From Mycolicibacterium fluoranthenivorans (GTDB lineage Bacteria; Actinomycetota; Actinomycetes; Mycobacteriales; Mycobacteriaceae): 64,000 nucleotides of DNA. The stretch spans positions 62,001 to 126,000 of the forward strand of contig NZ_JAANOW010000001.1 of assembly GCF_011758805.1 (NCBI RefSeq), in the 5' to 3' direction. The translations under genes were made by a program, and so were the position numbers. Under the pieces are notes generated by a model that saw nothing but the letters and a program-made list of their open reading frames with translations, was not told where the DNA came from and did not search any database. Shown piece by piece: positions 45,555-55,598 of the stretch (its first letter is position 1; the number at the start of each line of letters is the position of its first letter).

Positions 45555-46214
45555 CTACCGGCCGGCCCGCAGGACTTCGGCGGCAGCACCGAACATGGTC
45601 TGCTTGATCGCCCCGAGCGTGCCGGGGTCTTTCCCGGCCAGTGGCCGCAGGATGTCGAGAGCGGCACCGTCCACCGCACCCTCACCGGCGGTGCCGTCGA
45701 CGATGGCGTAGGCCTGTGCGTCGACACCGCCGAATCGCCGGCCGGTGGTCATCGATGCGACGGCGGCCTGCGGGGTGAGCTTGGCCTGGATGAGCGCCGC
45801 CATCCCGTCGGTGAACGGGATCCGGATATCGGCCTCGGGGAAACAGAAGAAGCCGCGGTCGGCGCGCATCACCCGGAAGTCGTGCGCGACGGCGAGCATC
45901 GCCCCGGCGCCGAACGCATGCCCGACGATCGCGGCGGCGGTCGGGATGGGCAGGGTCAGCATCCGGGCCAGCAGGCCCTGCACCCGTCCGACGTACCACG
46001 GGGTGCGGTCGGCGTTGGCCGCCAGCCAGTCCAGATCCAGCCCGTTGGTGTAGAACTTCCCACTCGCGGTGGTGAGCAGCCCGGCGGCCCCGTCCGCGAG
46101 CACGGTGTCCAGATGCGCGTTGACGGTATCGAGAAAGTCTGGGGTGAAACGGTTCTCGTCGTCACCGAGGTTGAGCACGGCGATCTTGTCGGTGTACTCG
46201 AGGGTGGCTGTCAT
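45555..46214 (-). CDS. Enoyl-CoA hydratase/isomerase family protein
   Basis: 219 residues, short for a crotonase, resembling delta3,delta2-enoyl-CoA isomerase types: the oxyanion motif GKFYTNGLDLDWL, then TAAAIVGHAFGAGAMLAVAHDFRVM and CFPEADIRIPF with Glu where isomerases keep a catalytic acid. The ATG overlaps the TetR stop by 4 nt, so the regulator and enzyme form one operon, autoregulated by the palindrome at 46831. Likely acts in fatty-acid beta-oxidation of unsaturated chains. Confidence 0.85.
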   Translation of the reverse strand: MTATLEYTDKIAVLNLGDDENRFTPDFLDTVNAHLDTVLADGAAGLLTTASGKFYTNGLDLDWLAANADRTPWYVGRVQGLLARMLTLPIPTAAAIVGHAFGAGAMLAVAHDFRVMRADRGFFCFPEADIRIPFTDGMAALIQAKLTPQAAVASMTTGRRFGGVDAQAYAIVDGTAGEGAVDGAALDILRPLAGKDPGTLGAIKQTMFGAAAEVLRAGR

Positions 46215-46822
46215 GGTCGGGTTCCTTTCACGGGTGGCGGTCCGATATCGAGCACGGCGCGTACGGCCGCGCTCAGGTGGTGGCGGGCGGTCGGGCTGGC
46301 CAGTCGATCCCGGGTGAGCAGGATGGCGGTCGGCAGGTCGACGACGCAGGTGGTGATGGTGTCCGCCGCGGCGCGGTCACGACGGTGCCACAGGCCGTCG
46401 GCCAGTCGCACCATCGTGTCGACCAACCGGGTCTGCAGGTGATGCAGTTCGCGGGCCAGTTCGTCGGGCAACTCGGCATCCAGGATGTCCTCGCGTCGCA
46501 CGGTCAGCACCAGGCGACCGGAATTCGGGTACCGGTCCACCAGCACGGCAGGCGCCCCGGCGGCGGCGATCACGGCGGCCGCCGGGTCCGGCGCCTGATC
46601 GATGAGGGCGTCCTGAACCTGCAGGAACCGGTTACCGGCCCGCAGCCAGGCCCGGCCCAGCAGTTCCGACCGCGACGAGAAGCTGTGGTAGAGCGCGCCG
46701 TTCGAGATGCCGGCGGCGGTGGCGACGGCGCGCACGGTCACGGCCGCCGGACCCTGTTGGACCGCCAGCGTCTCGACGGCGTCGAGCACGGCGTCCGGGT
46801 CGTACACGCGCGGGCGGGCCAT
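46211..46822 (-). CDS. TetR-family regulator of the adjacent crotonase
   Basis: 203 residues: HTH (PAAVTVRAVATAAGISNGALYHSFSSRSELLGRAW, about 23-58) and a ligand-binding half. ATG 46822 is chosen because the longer frame would run through the 26-bp palindrome and into the divergent DUF808 gene. Overlaps the crotonase gene by 4 nt. The ligand is probably an acyl-CoA given the partner gene, an inference only. Confidence 0.88.
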   Translation of the reverse strand: MARPRVYDPDAVLDAVETLAVQQGPAAVTVRAVATAAGISNGALYHSFSSRSELLGRAWLRAGNRFLQVQDALIDQAPDPAAAVIAAAGAPAVLVDRYPNSGRLVLTVRREDILDAELPDELARELHHLQTRLVDTMVRLADGLWHRRDRAAADTITTCVVDLPTAILLTRDRLASPTARHHLSAAVRAVLDIGPPPVKGTRP

Positions 46823-46830
46823 GGCGCCAC

Positions 46831-46856
46831 AATAACAGAGCGGATGCTCTGTTATT
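46831..46856. promoter_or_regulatory. 26-bp inverted-repeat operator of the TetR/crotonase operon
   Basis: AATAACAGAGC (46831-46841), spacer GGAT, GCTCTGTTATT (46846-46856): perfect 11-bp arms. It lies 8 bp upstream of the TetR start and 42 bp upstream of the divergent DUF808 gene, so it may control both. Confidence 0.78.
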
Positions 46857-46898
46857 GGCCGACCTGAGCGGTTCCTGCGTACCGGGTACCCTTCGGGC

Positions 46899-47843
46899 AT
46901 GAGCGCCGGGCTGTTCGGACTACTCGACGACGTCGCCGCGCTGGCCCGGTTGGCGGCCGCGTCCATCGACGACATCGGCGCGGCCACGGGCAAGGCGACG
47001 GCCAAGGCCGCGGGCGTGGTGATCGACGACACCGCGGTGACTCCCCAATACGTCCACGGCATCACCGCCGACCGCGAACTGCCGATGATCAAACGCATCG
47101 CCATCGGGTCACTGCGCAACAAGTTGGTGTTCATCCTCCCGGCGGCGCTGCTGTTGAGCCAGTTCGCACCGTGGCTGCTGACGCCGATCCTGATGGTCGG
47201 CGCGACCTACCTGTGTTTCGAGGGCGCCGAGAAGGTGCTGGGCCGGTTCCTGCATCACGACGCGCACGGCTCTGACGCCGCGGCGGCATCCGCCGCGGCG
47301 GTCGACGAGAAGGCGATGACGGCCGGTGCCATCCGGACGGACTTCATCCTCTCCGCCGAGATCATGGTGATCGCGCTCAACGAGGTGGCCCATCAGCCGT
47401 TCGTGCCGCGGCTGATCATCCTGGTCATCGTCGCGCTGGTGATCACCGCCGCCGTGTACGGCATCGTCGGCGTCCTGGTCAAGATGGACGATGTGGGGCT
47501 CAGCCTGGCGCAACGGCAATCCCGTTTCACGCAGAAGATCGGCCGCGGGCTGGTCTCGGGAATGCCGAAGGTGCTGGCCGCGCTGTCCACCATCGGCACC
47601 GTCGCCATGCTGTGGGTGGGTGGGCACATCCTGCTCACCGGCACCGACAACCTCGGCTGGCATGCGCCCTACGGTCTGGTGCATCACGCCGAAGACTTCG
47701 TACACCACGCAGTGCAGGGCATCGGCGGCGTGCTGGCCTGGCTGACGAACACTGCGGCGTCCGCCGTCGTCGGCCTCGTCGTCGGCGTCATCGTGGTGGG
47801 CATCGTCCACGTGCTGCCGTTCGGCAAGAAGAAGCACGACTGA
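46899..47843 (+). CDS. DUF808 (YedI-like) membrane protein
   Basis: 314 residues. The start MSAGLFGLLDDVAALARLAAASIDD and later YVHGITADRELPMIKRIAIGSLRNKLVFILPAAL are diagnostic of DUF808. Hydrophobic segments lie at about 78-110, 165-205, 225-245 and 285-305, separated by short loops. It is an inner-membrane protein of unknown function. It stands divergent from the TetR/crotonase operon and 31 bp upstream of the EVE-domain gene on the same strand. Confidence 0.88.
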   Translation: MSAGLFGLLDDVAALARLAAASIDDIGAATGKATAKAAGVVIDDTAVTPQYVHGITADRELPMIKRIAIGSLRNKLVFILPAALLLSQFAPWLLTPILMVGATYLCFEGAEKVLGRFLHHDAHGSDAAAASAAAVDEKAMTAGAIRTDFILSAEIMVIALNEVAHQPFVPRLIILVIVALVITAAVYGIVGVLVKMDDVGLSLAQRQSRFTQKIGRGLVSGMPKVLAALSTIGTVAMLWVGGHILLTGTDNLGWHAPYGLVHHAEDFVHHAVQGIGGVLAWLTNTAASAVVGLVVGVIVVGIVHVLPFGKKKHD

Positions 47844-47874
47844 ACCTGTCGGGGTCCGCGCCTACCCTGCGGGC

Positions 47875-48297
47875 GTGACGTACTGGATCAACACCGTGAG
47901 TCGCGGTCACGTCGAACGCGGCGTCGCCGGCGGCTTCACCCAGGCCAACCACGGCAAGCCGCACGGGCTGCGCAGACTGGCCCGCGATGACTGGATCGCC
48001 TTCTATTCACCGAAGACCGATTACCCCGAAGGTGCACCGCTACAAGCGTTCACGGCGCTGGGTCGGGTGTCCGACGACGCGCCGTACCAGGCCGACAACG
48101 AGCACTGGCGACGCCGGGTCGAGTTCGTGACGTGTACCGAGACTCCCATCCGTGCGCTCCTGGATCGACTGGACTTCATCGTCGACAAGGCACGCTGGGG
48201 CTACCGGTTCCGGTTCGGGTTGTTCTCGATAGAGCAGAGCGACTTCGAGGTGATCCGCGCGGCGATGCGCCCCGGTGTCAATGCGGTACCGCACTGA
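47875..48297 (+). CDS. EVE-domain protein
   Basis: 140 residues comprising one EVE (PUA-like) domain: TYWINTVSRGHVERGVAGGFTQANHGK at the start, DWIAFYSPKT, and the C-terminal aromatic block LDFIVDKARWGYRFRFGLFSIEQSDFEVI. EVE domains bind modified bases in DNA or RNA and often accompany restriction systems, but none is nearby. Start GTG 47875. It overlaps the convergent small membrane-protein gene by 20 bp. Confidence 0.88.
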   Translation: MTYWINTVSRGHVERGVAGGFTQANHGKPHGLRRLARDDWIAFYSPKTDYPEGAPLQAFTALGRVSDDAPYQADNEHWRRRVEFVTCTETPIRALLDRLDFIVDKARWGYRFRFGLFSIEQSDFEVIRAAMRPGVNAVPH

Positions 48298-48655
48298 GCA
48301 TCAGGTAGGCCAGGCACAGCATCGCGTTGAGCGCTATCAGCGCCACCGCGACGAAGATCGCCGCCTGCACGGCACTCGCGCGGGCGCGCCGCATCGTGGC
48401 CTGGTGGCGCTGTTGTTCGATATCGAGGGCGGTGAGCGCGAACCGCACGTCGGTCACTTCCGCATCGGTCGCCTCGTGGCCCGCTTCGGCGGTGCCCGCG
48501 ACCAACTCCCGCAGCCGGGGCGCGGAAATGCTGACCCCGACCCCGGAGAACCGCCGGCTCCAGTGCCGTGCCTGCCGTCTGCTCAGCGACGTCGACCGCC
48601 CGTACGCGCGGTGCGGAGCGGCTCCCCATTCGCCGGCCCATACCGGGAATGACAC
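48278..48655 (-). CDS. Small protein with C-terminal membrane helix
   Basis: 125 residues: a basic N-terminus (SRRQARHWSRRF), a helical, possibly coiled-coil segment (about 55-95; VRFALTALDIEQQRHQATMRRARASAV), and a single C-terminal transmembrane helix (about 97-122). Possibly a tail-anchored protein. No family assigned. The gene overlaps the 3' end of the EVE gene, and the codon pattern looks coding; confidence is moderate because of size. Confidence 0.5.
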   Translation of the reverse strand: MSFPVWAGEWGAAPHRAYGRSTSLSRRQARHWSRRFSGVGVSISAPRLRELVAGTAEAGHEATDAEVTDVRFALTALDIEQQRHQATMRRARASAVQAAIFVAVALIALNAMLCLAYLMLSAVPH

Positions 48656-48695
48656 CTCTTGATGTTAGGCCGATTCCCGCTGTAAGGGAACGGCT

Positions 48696-49259
48696 TTAGC
48701 CGTTCGCGCTCAGCACCTTCAGCGCCTCGAGAGCCTCCTCGACGGCCTCCGTCAGCTCGCTTTCCTCGGCCCGGATCCACCGCTCGAATGCCACCTTGAA
48801 CACCGCGATACCCGCCTCCGCGGTGACCCGTGCCGCCAGTTCTGGCACCCCGCGCCCCCGTAGCGCCTCGGTCAGGGCGGCGCCCAATGTCGCAAGCTTG
48901 CTCAGCTCCCGTTCCTGCAGACCGGGATTGGCGTCGATCACCGCCTGCCGGCGACGGGCACCGTCCCGCCGGCCACCGATGATGCGCGCCGCCGCATGCA
49001 GTCCGGCGCCCACGGCGTCGAGGGGCGCGGTGCCCGCGGGCATCCCGGCCACCGCGCCGGTCATCGATTCGATCAGCGCCGCCTGCCCGGAGAACAGCAC
49101 CTCGCGCTTGTCGGCGAAGTACCGGAAGAAGGTGCGCTCGGTGAGCCCGGCATGTGCGGCGATCTCCGCCACCGTCGTCGCGTCGAGACCGTGCGACGCG
49201 TAGAGCTCGAGTGCCGCCTCCTCGAGACGGCCACGGGCGTTGGGCTGCCACCGGCTCAC
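48696..49259 (-). CDS. TetR-family regulator
   Basis: 187 residues: HTH LDATTVAEIAAHAGLTERTFFRYFADKREVLF (about 25-56), then an all-helical effector domain. Start GTG 49259. Divergent from an SDR/epimerase gene, with two ATGACAG-type inverted repeats between them, so it probably represses the SDR gene and itself. The inducer is unknown. Confidence 0.9.
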   Translation of the reverse strand: MSRWQPNARGRLEEAALELYASHGLDATTVAEIAAHAGLTERTFFRYFADKREVLFSGQAALIESMTGAVAGMPAGTAPLDAVGAGLHAAARIIGGRRDGARRRQAVIDANPGLQERELSKLATLGAALTEALRGRGVPELAARVTAEAGIAVFKVAFERWIRAEESELTEAVEEALEALKVLSANG

Positions 49260-49281
49260 GCAGAGATCCTAGCCCGAGGGA

Positions 49282-49328
49282 ATGACAGCGACTGTCATCG
49301 GCGTTACTCCCATGACAGCTACTGACAT
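49282..49328. promoter_or_regulatory. Twin TetR operator between tetR and SDR genes
   Basis: ATGACAG-cga-CTGTCAT at 49282-49298 (perfect) and ATGACAG-cta-CTGACAT at 49312-49328 (one mismatch). The centres are 30 bp apart, about three helical turns. They sit between divergent starts at 49259 and 49344. Confidence 0.78.
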
Positions 49329-49343
49329 CACTTGGAGGATCCC

Positions 49344-50225
49344 ATGCGTATCTTCGTCACCGGAGCATCCGGCTTCGTCGGATCGGCGCTCGTTGCCGAG
49401 CTGGTCGGCGCCGGTCATGAGGTCACCGGTCTGGCCCGATCACCGGAGTCGGCCGCCGCCGTCGCCGCCGCGGGCGCCGTCCCGCACCGCGGTGACCTCA
49501 CCGACCTCGCCGGCCTGCGGGCAGCAGCCGAGGGCGCTGACGCCGTCGCGCATCTGGCGTTCCACCACGATTTCACCGACTTCGAACGGGCGAGCGCGAT
49601 GGATCAAGCCGCCATAGCGGCCCTCGGCGAGGCGCTGGCCGGCTCGCACCGCCCGTTGGTCGTCACCTCGGGGATGGCGGTGGTGAGGTCCGCCGGGCTG
49701 ATCACCGAGGCCGATCCGGCATCGCCCGGAATTCCCCGGCAGTCCGAAGCGGCCGCACTCGGCTTCGCGCAACGCGGGGTCCGCGTGGTCGCCGTGCGCC
49801 TGCCACCGACCGTGCACGGCAAGGGTGATCACGGCTTCGTGCCGCGGCTCATCGACATCGCCCGCGAGACCGGGGTGGCGGCGTATCCGGGCGATGGGGC
49901 CAACCGGTGGCCGGCGGTCCACCGGTTCGACGCGGCGCGCGCGTTCCGGCTGGCGCTCGAGGGCGATATCCCGGCCGGCAGCATCGTGCACGCGGTCGCC
50001 GAGGAGGGCATCCCCACCCGGGTCATCGCCGAGACGATCGGCGCCCATCTCGATCTGCCGGTGCGCTCGGCACGGCCCGACCATTTCGGCTGGCTCGGTG
50101 CCTTCTTCGCCCTCGATGTGGCGGCCTCCAGCGTGCACACCCGGAAAGCGTTGGGCTGGGAGCCGACCGAAATCGGCCTGATGGAAGATCTGGCACAGGG
50201 CCACTACTTCACGCCTCGGCCGTGA
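49344..50225 (+). CDS. NAD(P)-binding epimerase/dehydratase-type SDR
   Basis: 293 residues from the ATG with TTGGAGGATCCC upstream. Extended-SDR Rossmann motif GASGFVGSALV (TGxxGxxG) near the N-terminus and DLTDLAGLRAAAEGADAVAHLAF. The YxxxK motif is not preserved in the expected place (SEAAALGF), so it may be a nitrogen-metabolite-repressor or binding-type member. Regulated by the divergent TetR. A perfect hairpin 3' of the gene serves as terminator. Confidence 0.85.
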   Translation: MRIFVTGASGFVGSALVAELVGAGHEVTGLARSPESAAAVAAAGAVPHRGDLTDLAGLRAAAEGADAVAHLAFHHDFTDFERASAMDQAAIAALGEALAGSHRPLVVTSGMAVVRSAGLITEADPASPGIPRQSEAAALGFAQRGVRVVAVRLPPTVHGKGDHGFVPRLIDIARETGVAAYPGDGANRWPAVHRFDAARAFRLALEGDIPAGSIVHAVAEEGIPTRVIAETIGAHLDLPVRSARPDHFGWLGAFFALDVAASSVHTRKALGWEPTEIGLMEDLAQGHYFTPRP

Positions 50226-50230
50226 AACGG

Positions 50231-50262
50231 TCCAGGCCGGCCCCCGAAGGGACCGGCCTGGA
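50231..50262. terminator. Bidirectional terminator between the SDR gene and katG
   Basis: TCCAGGCCGG (50231-50240) pairs with CCGGCCTGGA (50253-50262), perfect 10-bp stem, 12-nt loop. It lies 5 bp after the SDR stop and 14 bp from the katG end. Confidence 0.8.
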
Positions 50263-50276
50263 TCGAGGGGCTGCAG

Positions 50277-52505
<2,229 letters not shown>

Positions 52506-52952
52506 TCAAACAGTTTGTGCGATAGCACAATCGGGGCAAACGCCCCAGTAGATGACTTCGGCCTCATCGATCGCGAAACCGAGGTCGTCGGATGCCGTCA
52601 GACACGGCGCCTCGCCGACCGCACAGTCGACGTCGGCGATCACGCCGCACTTTCGGCACACCACATGGTGGTGGTTGTCCCCGACTCGGGACTCATAGCG
52701 AGCCACCGAACCCGAAGGCTGGATTCGCCGTACCAGGCCTGCCGCAGTCAGCGCATTGAGCGCGTCGTACACCGTCTGATGCGACACCTCGGGAAGGTCC
52801 GCCCGCACCGAACGGATGACCGTGTCGGTATCGGCATGCGGATGACCGTGCACGGCGCCCAGCACGGCGACCCGGGGACGGGTGACGCGCAGAGAGGCGT
52901 CCCGCAACATCTGCTGGAATTCCTCTGACGTACCCACGCAGTCGAGTCTCAC
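52506..52952 (-). CDS. furA: Ferric-uptake-type regulator FurA
   Basis: 148 residues. Winged helix (VTRPRVAVLGAVHGHPHADTDTVIRSVR, VSHQTVYDALNALTAAGLVRR) then the dimerisation/metal domain with HHHVVCRKCG and a second CxxC near the end (GVCPDCAIA). Represses katG and itself, with loss of binding under peroxide. GTG 52952 directly follows the AT-rich box, consistent with a leaderless transcript. Confidence 0.95.
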   Translation of the reverse strand: MRLDCVGTSEEFQQMLRDASLRVTRPRVAVLGAVHGHPHADTDTVIRSVRADLPEVSHQTVYDALNALTAAGLVRRIQPSGSVARYESRVGDNHHHVVCRKCGVIADVDCAVGEAPCLTASDDLGFAIDEAEVIYWGVCPDCAIAQTV

Positions 52953-52953
52953 C

Positions 52954-52976
52954 CCTTATCTGGAATTAGTCAAGAA
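52954..52976 (-). promoter_or_regulatory. FurA box / furA promoter
   Basis: On the minus strand TCTTGACTAATTCC and then AGATAAGGGG run directly into the GTG start. This AT-rich sequence is almost the known mycobacterial furA promoter and FurA-binding site, containing the -35-like TTGACT. Confidence 0.75.
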
Positions 52977-53011
52977 AAAGGTTGGTGGTTTTTGGGTGAA
53001 GTCCGGACATG

Positions 53012-53041
53012 CGAAAGCCCCGACCGTGGCCGGGGCTTTCG
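53012..53041 (-). terminator. Terminator of the GlsB-like gene
   Basis: CGAAAGCCCCG (53012-53022) pairs with CGGGGCTTTCG (53031-53041): 11-bp perfect stem, 8-nt loop, 14 bp beyond the end of the GlsB-like gene. It insulates the furA promoter from read-through. Confidence 0.85.
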
Positions 53042-53055
53042 GTGTCGCGGAAGTA

Positions 53056-53334
53056 TCAGTGCGTGACGTGATGCGACCGGCCGCGGACGGCCAGGTACAC
53101 CGCGATCAGCCCGGCGGCCACGGCGATACCGACGACGAACGGGATGATCTCCCACCCGCCATTGGCGTTGTGGTAGCCCAGTTGGTAGGTCGCCCAACTG
53201 CCGATGAGCGAGCCGAGGGCGCCGAGTCCGATGGTCATGAGAATGCCGATGTCCTGCTTGCCCGGCATGACAAGCCGAGCCAGGGCGCCGATGATCAATC
53301 CGACGACGAGAGCGCTGATGATGGTCCCGATCAT
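53056..53334 (-). CDS. GlsB/YeaQ/YmgE-family stress membrane protein
   Basis: 92 residues with three hydrophobic segments. The start MIGTIISALVVGLIIGALARLVMPGKQDIG and GALGSLIG are typical of the transglycosylase-associated (GlsB/YeaQ) family. ATG 53334 is preferred over a start nine codons upstream because the family starts right at the first helix. Commonly induced in general stress; its neighbours (ANTAR, STAS genes) fit a stress context. Confidence 0.88.
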   Translation of the reverse strand: MIGTIISALVVGLIIGALARLVMPGKQDIGILMTIGLGALGSLIGSWATYQLGYHNANGGWEIIPFVVGIAVAAGLIAVYLAVRGRSHHVTH

Positions 53335-53405
53335 GGTCGTACTCCTGTCGATGCGGTGCACCCCATTGGTGCGCCCAGATCAGGATTGCCCGCTGCGGCT
53401 GACTC

Positions 53406-54158
53406 TCAAACCGACCCGACGACCGACCCGTCGTCATCCGTCGAACTGCGCTCGGCCAGCCGGGCCGCGATGACCTTCACCGGCGTGTTGGACTCCTGCG
53501 ACACCCGGCGCAACAGCTCGAAGGCCCGGACCGCGTCGACGTCGAAACGTTCCATGATGATGCCCTTGGCCTGCCCGATCAGGTCCCGGCTGGCCAGCGC
53601 CGAGTCGAACTGCTGCTGCCGGTTGGCCGCCACCAGCGAGATGGCCGCGTGCGTGGCCAGCATGGCGCCCAGGGCCTCGGGTTCGGCGGTGAACGAGCCG
53701 GTTCCGAAGCCGAACAGATTCAGCGCACCGCTGTCCACACCCTTGGTGTACAACCGGAATGACATCACGCTGAGCACGCCGGTCGATATCGCGACCTCAC
53801 TGAAGCGCGGCCAGCGACCGTCTTTGCGCAGATCGTTGCAACGCACGATGACATCGCGCTCCGCCGCGTCGACACAGGGCCCCTCACCGGTATCCCGCTG
53901 TGCGTGGTCGAGTGCTCTCGCGACGTCCGATGTACCTGCGAGCGAGGAGAATTCACCGTCCTTGATCAACAGCACGCCGGCACAGTCCACGCCCTCGATG
54001 AGCGCCACCGCGGCCTCGGTCAGTTCGGACAGAGTGCGTTCGATCGGCTTGCGGGCGTCCTCGGCGGTGCCGGCCAGGTCCGCCATGGCCGTCCTGAGGG
54101 CGTCGTCGTAGCTGTGCGTCACCGCGCCGTCATCTCCGTCATCTGCACACCTTCTCAC
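53406..54158 (-). CDS. GAF-ANTAR RNA-binding antiterminator-type regulator
   Basis: 250 residues: a GAF sensory domain (about 45-180; VDCAGVLLIKDG, GEGPCVDAAERDVIVRCNDLR) and a C-terminal ANTAR domain (about 182-235; QQQFDSALASRDLIGQAKGIIMERFDVDAVRAFELLRRVSQ) with the conserved AKGIIMER. ANTAR proteins bind paired hexaloop RNA hairpins to prevent termination. The GTG at 54158 overlaps the AraC stop (TAGTG), indicating coupling; a GTG at 54122 is an alternative. The ligand of the GAF domain is unknown. Confidence 0.9.
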   Translation of the reverse strand: MRRCADDGDDGAVTHSYDDALRTAMADLAGTAEDARKPIERTLSELTEAAVALIEGVDCAGVLLIKDGEFSSLAGTSDVARALDHAQRDTGEGPCVDAAERDVIVRCNDLRKDGRWPRFSEVAISTGVLSVMSFRLYTKGVDSGALNLFGFGTGSFTAEPEALGAMLATHAAISLVAANRQQQFDSALASRDLIGQAKGIIMERFDVDAVRAFELLRRVSQESNTPVKVIAARLAERSSTDDDGSVVGSV

Positions 54159-55162
54159 TAACCACGCAATGTCATATGCGGGCTGACTCCATAAGTCTCC
54201 CGGTAAAGCACCGCAAAACGTCCGGTATGGCCGAATCCCCAGCGCCGCGCCACCTCGGACACCGTGGTGCCGCTTCGGTCGGCCGCGAGCAGGTCCAGAT
54301 GGGCGCGCTGGAGCCGCACCCGACGTAGGTGTTCGGTCGGAGTTTCGTCGAGGTGCCTGCGAAACAGGTATTGGACGGCCCGCGGCGACAGATGCACCGC
54401 TTCGGCGATCTCGTTGACGCCGATCGCCTCGCGCGCGCCGGCGGCGATGAAGGCCATGGCGCGCCGCAACGGCGTAGGCAGATCCATGACGTGCGCGCCC
54501 GCCGGTGAGGGTGGCGCGGGCGGGGATGCGAAGCAGGCGAGCACCGCGGCGGCGAGTACCTGGCCGCCGGCATCGACGAGAGCGCGGGGCGCCCGCGCGT
54601 CCATCATCTCCACGACGTAGTGCACGCTGCGCTGCCAGGCTTCGCCCAACTGCTGCAGCACCGGTCGGGGGTGCAGGTTGCGCATCGCGAGCAGTCCCGC
54701 ACCCCGCTCATCCGCTGCCCGCTGAATCAGCCACGCCTCGAGCATGATCAGCACGACGGTGCCCGAGCGCGCCGTGGCGGACCAACCGCGCCGCTCATCC
54801 GCCAGGACCGACTCGCCGGGTCCGAGTTCGGTGTCCCCCAACTGCACCGCGCCGTCCACCGCCAGCGCGATCATCACCCCGGTCTCGGGCCGAGCGACCA
54901 GCCGGACACCGCGCCGAAGGCTCACCTCGTCCACCGTGAATCCACTGGCTGTGCCGTACCGGTGCCGGACCGAACTCCCCGGACCGAGGCCGTCGATGGA
55001 CAGGGCCGTCCCGTATGTCGCGTCGAGATAGGCCCGTTCCGCACCCCAGTCGCCGGCGCCGGATTCGACCAGCCATCCCCCGGACCCGCGCGGGCCGTCA
55101 CCGTGCCGGCCGATCGGCGCTGAGGCCGGTGCCGTGGTAGCCACGTCGGGGATTGATTTCAC
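54158..55162 (-). CDS. AraC-family regulator
   Basis: 334 residues from the GTG at 55162 (a start 16 codons upstream is possible). An N-terminal AraC-binding-like cupin-ish domain (about 70-200) precedes the C-terminal double HTH (GVNEIAEAVHLSPRAVQYLFRRHLDETPTEHLRRVRLQRA, TVSEVARRWGFGHTGRFAVLYRETYGVSP). It is translationally coupled to the ANTAR gene by a TAGTG overlap. Divergent from the degraded ATPase gene by about 20 bp. The target is unknown. Confidence 0.9.
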   Translation of the reverse strand: MKSIPDVATTAPASAPIGRHGDGPRGSGGWLVESGAGDWGAERAYLDATYGTALSIDGLGPGSSVRHRYGTASGFTVDEVSLRRGVRLVARPETGVMIALAVDGAVQLGDTELGPGESVLADERRGWSATARSGTVVLIMLEAWLIQRAADERGAGLLAMRNLHPRPVLQQLGEAWQRSVHYVVEMMDARAPRALVDAGGQVLAAAVLACFASPPAPPSPAGAHVMDLPTPLRRAMAFIAAGAREAIGVNEIAEAVHLSPRAVQYLFRRHLDETPTEHLRRVRLQRAHLDLLAADRSGTTVSEVARRWGFGHTGRFAVLYRETYGVSPHMTLRG

Positions 55163-55182
55163 GATCTGTCCGCTCTGCCAAG

Positions 55183-55556
55183 ATGGGCCGATTGACACCG
55201 ATCCGCGCACCCAGGGGCGCCGAAGGATCGGGACGGCTCTTGCTCAGCCAGACGTGGTCAGCATACCGCCGCCGCACCGGTACCGTTTCCACCGCCCGGA
55301 TACGGGGTGGTCCGGCGATGATCTCCGCAGCTGCCACCGTCGCTTCGGAACTGGTGGAAAGTACTGTCCTGCCAACGCATTCGGTACCACAGCGGTGGCC
55401 GTCGAGGACACCAGCCGAGTGCGCGCCCAGCGCCGAGAAGACGCCACTCATGGCACCAACCCGGCCTCGGGCCTGGCGGTCGTCGCCGCACTGAGCCGGT
55501 CCTGGGGACGCACACCCAAGGTCCGGGCCGTGTTCGGTCCCGAGAACGCTTTGTGA
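55183..55556 (+). pseudogene. Frameshifted RsbW-like (HATPase_c) anti-sigma ATPase gene
   Basis: Two frames together give one recognisable protein. From the ATG at 55183, one frame reads to ATVASELVESTVLPTHS, resembling the first ATPase helix and N-box (usually SELVTNAVRHA) though without its Asn. About 55375-55390 the homology moves to another frame, reading TTAVAVEDTSRVRAQRRED, then GLAVVAALSRSWG to the stop at 55556, which matches the C-terminal G-boxes of RsbW-like kinases. The shift needs one base lost, by mutation or sequencing error. The convergent STAS gene supports a former partner-switch pair. Confidence 0.5.
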
Positions 55557-55598
55557 GGGCCGGGCGGCGCCGTGCCGCAACGGTTTTCGATGACCGGT

